Source: Sinimarinibacterium arenosum
GTDB taxonomy: Bacteria; Pseudomonadota; Gammaproteobacteria; Nevskiales; Nevskiaceae
Assembly: GCF_005047655.1 (NCBI RefSeq)
Contig: NZ_SUKF01000004.1
Coordinates: 124,001 to 188,000 of the forward strand
Direction of reading: 5' to 3'
Length of the DNA: 64,000 nucleotides
Of this stretch, positions 38,710-45,529 are shown piece after piece (within the stretch, counting starts at the first letter, position 1; every line of letters starts with the position of its first letter). The notes beneath the pieces were generated by a model, which saw only the letters and a list, made by a program, of their open reading frames with translations, did no database searches and was not told where the DNA came from. The translations under genes and the position numbers were made by a program.

Positions 38710-39581
38710 ACTCCCGTCACATTGGCCGAATCGACACACTCGACTGACAAATTGTCGATCAGACGGGTCTGCCCCAGCACCGCGGCGGCGAGCACGACAA
38801 ACTGCCCGTCGGTTGCGGTGGGCTGCGCCAGATCGGGACGTCGAATTTCCAGATACTGCGGCTTGAACTCGCTATCTACCAGCATCTTGACGCCATCTTC
38901 TGCTATTTTTTCAAAATCGCGTCGGCCACTCCGCAACCCAGCAGCAACCAAACTCAAGGCAGCATGCAAACTTGCGGCGCGCGTGCGCTGCTCTGTCGTC
39001 AGGTACTGATTGCGTGACGACATCGCCAGACCATCGGCCTCACGCTCAGTTGCAACCCCGACAATCTCGATGGGCAAATGCAGATCCGCCACCATCCGGC
39101 GAATCACCAGCAGCTGCTGATAGTCCTTTTGCCCGAACAGCGCGACATCCGGCTGGGTAAGGTGAAAGAGGATACTGACCACCGTTGCCACGCCATTGAA
39201 GTGCCCCGGACGACACTCTCCCTCAAGGATGTCGAGCGACGCCGGCACCACCACCGAGCACAGCGCGTCGCGGCCGCGCGGATAGACCTCACGTTCGTCT
39301 GGCGCAAACAATAGATCGCATCCCGCGGCGGTCAGCTGTGCCTGATCCTGCGCCAGCGTGCGTGGATAGCGCCCGAAATCCTCGTTCGGACCGAACTGCA
39401 GCGGGTTGACGAACACGCTGGCAACAACCCGCTGCGCCTGCTGGCGCGCGTGTTCGACCAGACGCAGATGCCCGCGATGCAGATTGCCCATCGTCGGCAC
39501 CAGCGCGATGCGCTCGCCAGCGCGCCGCCATTGTCCGATCTGCTCGCGCAGCTCGGCGATCGTATGAACGGTCCGCATCAT
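38706..39581 (-). CDS. panC: Pantothenate synthetase
   Basis: ATP-dependent ligase joining pantoate and beta-alanine (291 aa). HIGH-type motif PTMGNLHRGHL, VASVFVNPLQF, ECRPGHFNGVATVV, FGQKDYQQLLVIRRMV and EREADGLAMSSRNQYL are all present. The ATG overlaps the panB stop by 4 bp, so panB and panC are coupled. Confidence 0.98.
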   Translation of the reverse strand: MMRTVHTIAELREQIGQWRRAGERIALVPTMGNLHRGHLRLVEHARQQAQRVVASVFVNPLQFGPNEDFGRYPRTLAQDQAQLTAAGCDLLFAPDEREVYPRGRDALCSVVVPASLDILEGECRPGHFNGVATVVSILFHLTQPDVALFGQKDYQQLLVIRRMVADLHLPIEIVGVATEREADGLAMSSRNQYLTTEQRTRAASLHAALSLVAAGLRSGRRDFEKIAEDGVKMLVDSEFKPQYLEIRRPDLAQPTATDGQFVVLAAAVLGQTRLIDNLSVECVDSANVTGV

Positions 39582-40414
39582 GCTGCGAAACAGTGTTCCG
39601 ACGCCGGGTACACGCCCGACTTGACCTCGGCGACATAGGCACCCACGGCAGATTCGATATCCCGGCCGTCCACCATGTAATTCTTGACGAAGCGAGGCCG
39701 CCGCCCCAGCGTCACCATCGGCGAAATGTTCAATATGTCGTGCAACACCAAAATCTGGCCGTCAACCTCGTGGCCCGCACCAATGCCGATCACCGGCACC
39801 GGCGACGCTTCGGTAATACGCTGACCCAGTGCCGCTGGAATGCATTCCAGCAACAGCAGATCGGCGCCGGCCTCGGCCAGCACATGCGCATCGTGCAGCA
39901 TCGCTTCCGCCGCTGCCTCGTCGCGGCCCTGCACCTTGAACGCCCCCATCTTGTGAACGAACTGCGGCTGCAGTCCGAGATGTGCGCACACCGGCACACC
40001 CCGTACCGCCAGGTATTCAACGATCGCTGCCTGCTCGCGCCCTCCTTCGAGCTTGACCATCTTGGCCCCACCTTCCTGCATCACGCGCTGCGACGCATCA
40101 AGCGCACGATCCAGCGTGGCGTAAGACAGAAACGGCAAATCGGCCATCACGAAGCTGCGCGAAACATGCGGGGCAACGCACTTGCAGTGGTAAACGATGT
40201 CGTCAACGGTGACCGGGGTAGTCGTGGTGCCACCGTGCAGGACCATGCCGAGTGAATCACCGATCAGGATGACGTCGACGCCTGCGCGGTCCTCGATCAT
40301 CGCAAAGCTGGCGTCATAGGCGGTCAGGCAGGCGATTTTCTCGCCCGCTTCGCGCATGCGGCGCAGACCGGCAATGTTGACCGGAGCACTGGGGACAGTC
40401 TTGTCTTGTGTCAT
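39578..40414 (-). CDS. panB: 3-methyl-2-oxobutanoate hydroxymethyltransferase
   Basis: First enzyme of pantothenate synthesis (278 aa), making ketopantoate. Start at ATG 40414 (MTQDKTVPSAPVN). Family motifs: IACLTAYDASFA, DVILIGDSLGMVLHG, VMADLPFLSY, GAKMVKLEGG, CAHLGLQPQ. First gene of panB-panC; its leader carries two pan repeats downstream of a sigma70-type promoter. Confidence 0.98.
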   Translation of the reverse strand: MTQDKTVPSAPVNIAGLRRMREAGEKIACLTAYDASFAMIEDRAGVDVILIGDSLGMVLHGGTTTTPVTVDDIVYHCKCVAPHVSRSFVMADLPFLSYATLDRALDASQRVMQEGGAKMVKLEGGREQAAIVEYLAVRGVPVCAHLGLQPQFVHKMGAFKVQGRDEAAAEAMLHDAHVLAEAGADLLLLECIPAALGQRITEASPVPVIGIGAGHEVDGQILVLHDILNISPMVTLGRRPRFVKNYMVDGRDIESAVGAYVAEVKSGVYPASEHCFAA

Positions 40415-40486
40415 GGGAACCTCCCGCAATGCACTGCCGACCGGCTCTCGCCTGCCGCAGCTGTCATTGTCGGATCAGGAAGCGTC

Positions 40487-40510
40487 GGCGGCCCACCAAG
40501 ACATACGCAC
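40487..40510 (-). promoter_or_regulatory. pan leader repeat, copy C (panB leader)
   Basis: Core TATGTCTTGGTGGGC (one A-to-G change in the loop) with arms closing by three base pairs (GCG/CGC). It lies 72 nt before the panB ATG and 51 bp from copy D. Confidence 0.72.
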
Positions 40511-40537
40511 AACGCAGAATCAGGTGTTGAATAAGGG

Positions 40538-40561
40538 GGCGGCCCACTAAGACATACGCCC
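40538..40561 (-). promoter_or_regulatory. pan leader repeat, copy D (panB leader)
   Basis: Core TATGTCTTAGTGGGC with 5-bp closing arms (GGGCG/CGCCC). It is about 25 nt after the predicted panB transcript start, the same design as copy B in the panD leader. Confidence 0.75.
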
Positions 40562-40592
40562 TCGTCAGTGATGCATTCACCGGGTCGATGCG

Positions 40593-40620
40593 AGTCTAGC
40601 CCATTTGCCGCGAGGGTCAA
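40593..40620 (-). promoter_or_regulatory. Predicted panB promoter
   Basis: On the minus strand TTGACC (40620-40615), 16-bp spacer, TAGACT (40598-40593). The transcript would start near 40586, placing both repeats C and D in the 5' UTR. Confidence 0.65.
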
Positions 40621-40647
40621 TTCAATCAGCGGCTACGCGGCTCACGC

Positions 40648-41118
40648 TCACCAGAGGGTGATGTCCACCGCACCCAATTTCGACGCAAGATCACCGATAC
40701 ACCCAACCCCCGGAACCACTGCGGTCGGCGCGATGTCGGCCCAGGGTTTGAGCACAAAACTCCGATCGGCAATGCCCGGATGCGGCAGGGTCAATTCCGG
40801 CGTCATCAGCTCAACACCGTCAACATGCAGCAAGTCCAGATCCAGCACGCGCGGCCCCCATTTGGCACCACGCACACGCCCGGCGGCGCGCTCGATGTCC
40901 AGCAAGGCCTGCATCAGCGCTTGCGGGGACAGCTCGGACTGCACGATGGCCACTGCATTGCAGAAATCGGGCTGATCGGCCGGCCCCATGGGCGGCGTGC
41001 GATAAAACGGCGAGACCGCCAGCACGCGTCCCAAGGCGCCAAGCGCGGTCAACGCCACACGTATCTGCGCGGGCGGATCGCCAAGATTGGCTCCGAGCCC
41101 GATGTGGGCGCGATTCAT
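40648..41118 (-). CDS. folK: HPPK, 6-hydroxymethyl-7,8-dihydropterin pyrophosphokinase
   Basis: Folate-pathway kinase (156 aa). GLGANLGDP at the N-terminus, FYRTPPMGPADQPDFCNAV, and the signature RGAKWGPRVLDLDLL are visible. ATG overlaps the pcnB stop by 4 bp (pcnB-folK pair). An independent promoter for panB follows its stop. Confidence 0.97.
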   Translation of the reverse strand: MNRAHIGLGANLGDPPAQIRVALTALGALGRVLAVSPFYRTPPMGPADQPDFCNAVAIVQSELSPQALMQALLDIERAAGRVRGAKWGPRVLDLDLLHVDGVELMTPELTLPHPGIADRSFVLKPWADIAPTAVVPGVGCIGDLASKLGAVDITLW

Positions 41119-42491
41119 TCGCCAGAAGACGGACCACCGGCAGGCGCGCTGCCGGCGCCGCGGCGCCGGCCACCCCTGCGGCGACGCTTCTTTTTCGGTG
41201 CAGCCGGCAGCGACTCTCCATCAGTCGCTTCGATCTCCACATCCAGCGCCGTCACCGGCGGCAACGTCACTCCGTCCTGCGCCTTGGTCCACCAATCGGC
41301 CAATGCCTGCGGCACTTCACCCACCGAGGCACGCAGCAACAGGAAGTCATAGGCTGCACGAAACCGGGGATGCGTCATCAGCCGCTTCGCACGCGCGCCG
41401 CTGCGCTGCTCGAAACGCGGTTGCAACTGCCAGATCTCACGCATCGGCAGCGAGAAGCGCTTGGGAATCGAAACATGCGCCAGCGCCTGCGCCAGCACCG
41501 CCTCAGCCGCCTGATTCAACGCGACGTTCGGATGATGCCCCTCACGTGCAGAAAGCTTGCGATAGCCCTGGTCAACTGCCGGCCACAGCAACGCGGCGTA
41601 CAAAAAGGCCGGGCTGACCGTCTGCTCGTTACCCAGGCGATCCGCGGTATTGGTCAGCGCCAGGCGGATGAACTCCATCGAACGCGCGTCAGCCATCGCG
41701 CGATCGGTCATCGGCAGCAGATGCTTGAGCAATCCGTAATGGCGCAGCCCTTCCAGATTGGCCAGGCCATCACGCGACTGCAACAGTTTGACGATCTCGT
41801 CGAACAGGCGCGCGGGCGGAATTTCCCGCAGCAGCGACGCCAGCACCGGAATCGGCGCCGCCGTCTTGGCTTCGATCGAAAAACCCAGCTTGCTGGCGAT
41901 GCGCACGGCCCGCAGCATCCGCACCGGGTCTTCGCGATAACGCAGTTCCGGATCACCAATCAGCCGGATGACCTTCTTCTGCATGTCTTCCAGGCCGCCG
42001 ACGTAGTCGACGATCGAGAAGTCGCGAATGTCGTAATACAGCGCATTGACCGTGAAATCGCGCCGGAACGCGTCGGTCTCCAGCGTGCCGTATTCGTTGT
42101 CCGACAGGATGCGCCCGGTATCGTCGCGTTCATGCGAGTCGGTGATCGCACCGCGGAAGGTCGTGACCTCCAGGATCTCGCGCCCCCAGCGCACGTGCGC
42201 GATCATGAAGCGACGACCGACCAGGCGGCAGTTACGGAACACCTGCCGAATTTCGTCGGGGTGGGCATTGGTCGCAATGTCGAAATCTTTCGGGGTGCCC
42301 CCTGCAAGCAGGTCACGGACACCGCCACCGACGACATAAGCCTCGAAACCTGCATCCTTCAGACCGTAGAGCGTGCGTAAGGTGCCCTGCGTGAACTGGG
42401 TGCGCGAAACAATGTGTTCGGCACGTGGAATGCGTTGGGGTTCGACTTTCTTTGACCGTTTTTTGGAACGAAACGCCTTGAGCCAGTTCAT
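41115..42491 (-). CDS. pcnB: Poly(A) polymerase I
   Basis: Class II CCA-adding/poly(A) polymerase family enzyme (458 aa) that adds 3' poly(A) tails to RNAs for decay. Catalytic core VVGGGVRDLLAGGTPKDFDIATNAHP; RRFMIAHVRWG; DFTVNALYYDI; the C-terminus is basic (PKKKRRRRGGRRRGAG), likely RNA binding. The ATG at 42491 (MNWLKAFRSKKRSKK) is the best start; the longer frame enters tRNA-Glu. The minus-strand -10-like sequence lies only about 10 bp before this ATG, so the message may be nearly leaderless. Confidence 0.94.
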   Translation of the reverse strand: MNWLKAFRSKKRSKKVEPQRIPRAEHIVSRTQFTQGTLRTLYGLKDAGFEAYVVGGGVRDLLAGGTPKDFDIATNAHPDEIRQVFRNCRLVGRRFMIAHVRWGREILEVTTFRGAITDSHERDDTGRILSDNEYGTLETDAFRRDFTVNALYYDIRDFSIVDYVGGLEDMQKKVIRLIGDPELRYREDPVRMLRAVRIASKLGFSIEAKTAAPIPVLASLLREIPPARLFDEIVKLLQSRDGLANLEGLRHYGLLKHLLPMTDRAMADARSMEFIRLALTNTADRLGNEQTVSPAFLYAALLWPAVDQGYRKLSAREGHHPNVALNQAAEAVLAQALAHVSIPKRFSLPMREIWQLQPRFEQRSGARAKRLMTHPRFRAAYDFLLLRASVGEVPQALADWWTKAQDGVTLPPVTALDVEIEATDGESLPAAPKKKRRRRGGRRRGAGSAPAGGPSSGE

Positions 42492-42505
42492 TGGCTGCGT
42501 ATAAT
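42478..42505 (+). promoter_or_regulatory. Sigma70-type promoter of tRNA-Glu
   Basis: TTGAGC (42478-42483), 16-bp spacer, perfect TATAAT (42500-42505). The -10 sits in a 13-bp palindrome GCGTATAATACGC that also offers a -10-like sequence on the other strand for pcnB. Confidence 0.7.
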
Positions 42506-42546
42506 ACGCGGCCTTCAGCCCGGCAGGTAGCCAGCTGATTGTGTTT

Positions 42547-42622
42547 GCTCCCATCGTCTAGTGGCCTAGGACGTCGCCCTCTCACGGCGAAAACCGGGGT
42601 TCGAGTCCCCGTGGGAGCGCCA
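42547..42622 (+). tRNA. tRNA-Glu (anticodon CTC)
   Basis: 76 nt including encoded CCA. Acceptor GCTCCCA/TGGGAGC; D arm TCGTCTAGTGGCCTAGGA typical of tRNA-Glu; anticodon stem TCGCC/GGCGA with loop CTCTCAC and CTC at 42581-42583; T arm CGGGGTTCGAGTCCCCG. It reads GAG. Confidence 0.96.
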
Positions 42623-42629
42623 CACAATG

Positions 42630-42653
42630 AACCCACCCAGCGTGGGTTTTTTT
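42630..42653 (+). terminator. Terminator of tRNA-Glu
   Basis: AACCCAC-CCAGC-GTGGGTT hairpin followed by a T-run ending at 42653. Confidence 0.9.
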
Positions 42654-42673
42654 GTATCCGTAGCCAGAGGCGC

Positions 42674-43327
42674 TCATCGGCGAGAACCCCGCAGCGGTGC
42701 GGTCAGTTCGCGAAGCGGAGCGGCACGAGGTCGCACCTGCCAGGTCTTTTCCGGACAGCGGAGTCCGGGCGCCGGGCGTGCCGCAGCTTCAGTGACACCC
42801 TCGCGACGCACACCCAGCATGTTGGCAATCAGCTCCTGGGTCATCGCCAAGTGGCCGCCCGACAGTCGGTCCATGGACAGCAGCAACCACCAGCACAACT
42901 GCTGATCTACCGAGTGATGCCGATTGCATACCGCCGTCTGTGCCATCTGTGTGATCAACGACTGGGTGTAACGCAGCAGCAGCACCAACAGATCGCCGTG
43001 GCGGTTGAACTCATCGACCAACCTCCGCCCTGGAAGCCGCAAGGCGGAACCCGCACTCTGCACGATCGCCCGTCTCGGCGTTCTCTGGCCGCCCATGAAC
43101 AGGGAAACGCCAATCAGACCGTCGTTGCCAACCACCGCGATCTCCGCCGACGCGCCGCTTTCCATGACATACAGCAGAGAGACGATCGCATCGGTTGGAA
43201 AATAGACGTGTCGCAGGGTGTCTCCAGGTTCGTAAAGCACCTTGCCGATCGGTGAATCCACCGATTCCAGATGAGGTACCAGACGTCCCAATACATCTGC
43301 CGGCAAAGCAGCCAGAAGGCGATTCAA
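42674..43327 (-). CDS. Crp/Fnr-family regulator with eroded C-terminus
   Basis: A 217-aa regulator. The cyclic-nucleotide-binding-like domain is clear (GKVLYEPGDTLRHVYFPTD, VSLLYVMESGASAEIAVVG, GDGL-type NDGLIGVSLFMGG). The DNA-binding region begins normally (MTQELIANMLGVRREGVTEAA). After that the usual GLIRYSRG wing and VLDR-type end are replaced by PAPGLRCPEKTWQVRP, and the protein is shorter than relatives. There are no Fe-S cysteine motifs of FNR. It may be a damaged gene or a divergent subtype. Divergent from the small membrane protein gene at 43544; it starts the accessory region after tRNA-Glu. Confidence 0.75.
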   Translation of the reverse strand: MNRLLAALPADVLGRLVPHLESVDSPIGKVLYEPGDTLRHVYFPTDAIVSLLYVMESGASAEIAVVGNDGLIGVSLFMGGQRTPRRAIVQSAGSALRLPGRRLVDEFNRHGDLLVLLLRYTQSLITQMAQTAVCNRHHSVDQQLCWWLLLSMDRLSGGHLAMTQELIANMLGVRREGVTEAAARPAPGLRCPEKTWQVRPRAAPLRELTAPLRGSRR

Positions 43328-43543
43328 CTACGGCGCCGGCATCGCTGGCGGATAGGACATCGCGGCCACTTCCCGTTCGCAGTCGCGTTGACGACCCATC
43401 CAAGCGTAGTGTCGACGATGCAGGAAGCCGGCGTACGCTCGACACAAAAGCATCTGTACGCCACCGCACGGAAGCGGTCGCCCGCAGCGCGCACTGTGTC
43501 GCCACGCAGTTCACATCCGGCCACCGAACACCGAGGCACAGCC

Positions 43544-43690
43544 ATGCTCGAAACCATCGCCGTCGTCTTGTTGATCCTGTGGGTGCTGGGGCTGGTGTCG
43601 TCTTACACCATGGGCGGATTGATCCACATCCTGCTGGTCGTGGCGATCGTGGTGGTGCTGCTCCGCATACTCAGAGGCCGAGGAATGTGA
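43544..43690 (+). CDS. Lmo0937-type small membrane protein
   Basis: A 48-aa protein, essentially two hydrophobic helices (LETIAVVLLILWVLGLVSS; GLIHILLVVAIVVVLLRIL) and a basic end RGRGM. It matches the small lmo0937/DUF5670-type membrane proteins often found among general-stress genes. A GAGG ribosome site precedes the ATG. Function unknown. Confidence 0.82.
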   Translation: MLETIAVVLLILWVLGLVSSYTMGGLIHILLVVAIVVVLLRILRGRGM

Positions 43691-43724
43691 AGCCCCCAGC
43701 CACATCCCGCCAGGAGCAAATACG

Positions 43725-43943
43725 ATGAACGCACAAAGAATGGTGGCAATCCTGTTGATTGTCGCTGGCGCGATGGGGCTCGCATATGGCGGCTTCAGCT
43801 ACACCAAGCAGACTCACAAGGCCGATCTGGGCCCCTTGCACATGTCGGTCGACGAGAAGCAGCGCGTCAATGTACCGATCTGGATCGGCGTCGGCGTACT
43901 CGTTCTGGGCATGGTCCTGCTGGTGGTGCCGAGGAAGACGTAG
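43725..43943 (+). CDS. DUF3185-like small membrane protein
   Basis: A 72-aa protein with N-terminal helix (MVAILLIVAGAMGLAYGGF), a short periplasmic loop containing TKQTHKADLGPLHMSVDEKQRV, and a C-terminal helix (VPIWIGVGVLVLGMVLLVV). The pattern fits DUF3185. AGGAG ribosome site. It lies 34 bp after the Lmo0937-type gene and is likely cotranscribed. Function unknown. Confidence 0.82.
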   Translation: MNAQRMVAILLIVAGAMGLAYGGFSYTKQTHKADLGPLHMSVDEKQRVNVPIWIGVGVLVLGMVLLVVPRKT

Positions 43944-44017
43944 TCGCCACCTTGTCGCTCACCGCAGTTTGGCGCCGCTGAGCGCGGCGACGATGCCGTC
44001 GCCGGCGCAACATCGCC

Positions 44018-45373
44018 ATGATTAGGCGCCGGTCCGCCGGGGCCGAACTCGGCCGGCTGCCGCGCGAACCAGCCGACCGCTGGACCCAGCCATTCGCGCG
44101 ATTCCTGCGGATCGAGACAGCCGGCGGCACCATCCTGCTGGCCTTCACGATCGCCGCACTCACGCTGTCCAACTCGCCCTGGTCGCATCAGTTCCTGGAC
44201 TTCTGGGAAACGCGGATCGCACTGCAGTTCGGCTCCATGGATTTCGGCCGCTCGTTGAGGGACTGGATCAACGACGGTCTGATGACGCTGTTCTTCTTCC
44301 TGGTCGCCCTGGAGCTCAAGCGCGAGCTGGTGCTGGGCGAGCTGAGCAATCCGCGGATGGCCGCGCTGTCGATCGCGGCGGCGATCGGTGGCATGTTGCT
44401 GCCTGCCGGTTTGTATCTCGCGCTGCTGTCAGGCCAGCCCGGCGGGCATGGCTGGGGCACGGTGATGGCCACCGACACGGCGTTTGTCGTCGGCTGCCTG
44501 GCCCTGCTGGGATCACGCATCCCGCCGAGTCTGCGCGTGTTCATGCTATCGCTGGCGATCGTCGACGACCTCGGCGCCATCCTCGTCGTCGCGATCGGCT
44601 ACAGCGAGTCGCTCGACTGGCGCGCGTTGGGTCTGGCCGCGCTGGGCGTTGCGGTCGTGCGCGGCATGGCGCTGATCGGCATCCGTGGCTTTCCGAGCTA
44701 CTTTCTGGTCGGCGGCCTGATCTGGATCGCCGTTGATGCGTCCGGCATCCATGCCACCGTCACCGGTGTGATTCTCGGCTTGATGACCCCGGCACGCCGC
44801 TGGGTCAGCGACAGGCGCCTGTATGCCATTCTCGACCGGGTCGTCGCGCATCCCACTACCGGCGAGGGCGGAAGCGGCGACACCCCGGATCGGAAGACCT
44901 TGCAGACTGCCGAAGTCGCGACGCGCGAAAACCTGTCCCCGGTGGAACGCCTGGAGATCGGGCTGCACCCATGGGTCGGCTTTGCCATCATGCCGCTGTT
45001 CGCGTTCGCCAACGCCGGGCTGCCGCTGTCGTGGAGCGACCTCGGGCATTCCGTCACCTGGGCAGTGTTCGCAGGGTTCGCCTTGGGCAAGCCGATCGGC
45101 GTCGTCGCATTCGCCTGGCTGGCGGTGCGCAGCGGCATCGCAATCCGTCCGGCCGAGCTGGGCTGGGGATTTGTGCTCGGTGGCGGGCTGCTCGCCGGGA
45201 TCGGCTTCACCATGGCGCTGTTCATCGCCGATCAGGCCTTCACGGGCGAGCTGATCAACAGTGCCAAGCTGGGCATTTTCATGGCGTCGGTGGCGTCCGC
45301 AGCCGCGGGCCTGGCGGCGCTGCGGTGGCTGCCGGCGAACCGGCACAACGCCAGTGACGCCGAGCAGGCCTGA
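44018..45373 (+). CDS. nhaA: Na+/H+ antiporter NhaA
   Basis: Inner-membrane antiporter (451 aa) exporting sodium in exchange for protons, used for pH and salt tolerance. NhaA hallmarks: FFFLVALELKRELVLGEL and the paired aspartates in LAIVDDLGAILVV that bind the cation. The rest is rich in hydrophobic helices, with GIGFTMALFIADQAF near the end. Length is at the long end of the family. No strong ribosome site, so the exact start is uncertain. Confidence 0.94.
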   Translation: MIRRRSAGAELGRLPREPADRWTQPFARFLRIETAGGTILLAFTIAALTLSNSPWSHQFLDFWETRIALQFGSMDFGRSLRDWINDGLMTLFFFLVALELKRELVLGELSNPRMAALSIAAAIGGMLLPAGLYLALLSGQPGGHGWGTVMATDTAFVVGCLALLGSRIPPSLRVFMLSLAIVDDLGAILVVAIGYSESLDWRALGLAALGVAVVRGMALIGIRGFPSYFLVGGLIWIAVDASGIHATVTGVILGLMTPARRWVSDRRLYAILDRVVAHPTTGEGGSGDTPDRKTLQTAEVATRENLSPVERLEIGLHPWVGFAIMPLFAFANAGLPLSWSDLGHSVTWAVFAGFALGKPIGVVAFAWLAVRSGIAIRPAELGWGFVLGGGLLAGIGFTMALFIADQAFTGELINSAKLGIFMASVASAAAGLAALRWLPANRHNASDAEQA

Positions 45374-45529
45374 CGGCAGCCGTCGCGCGACACCGCGCCG
45401 ACTGCGGCAATCGACCCGCCGGCATATGCTCGCCAGCGCACCGATCTGGTATCGCCACACGCAGGGATCAAGGGCCCGGCCTGCGCCAGCCGCGCTGACC
45501 CGGCGCGGCGACAGTCCGGGCAAACCCGT

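Noticed and set aside
38570-40561. CRISPR-like array from the four pan repeats
   Set aside because: Only two copies at each site, 50-51 bp apart, each in a gene leader after a promoter; no cas genes or regular spacers.
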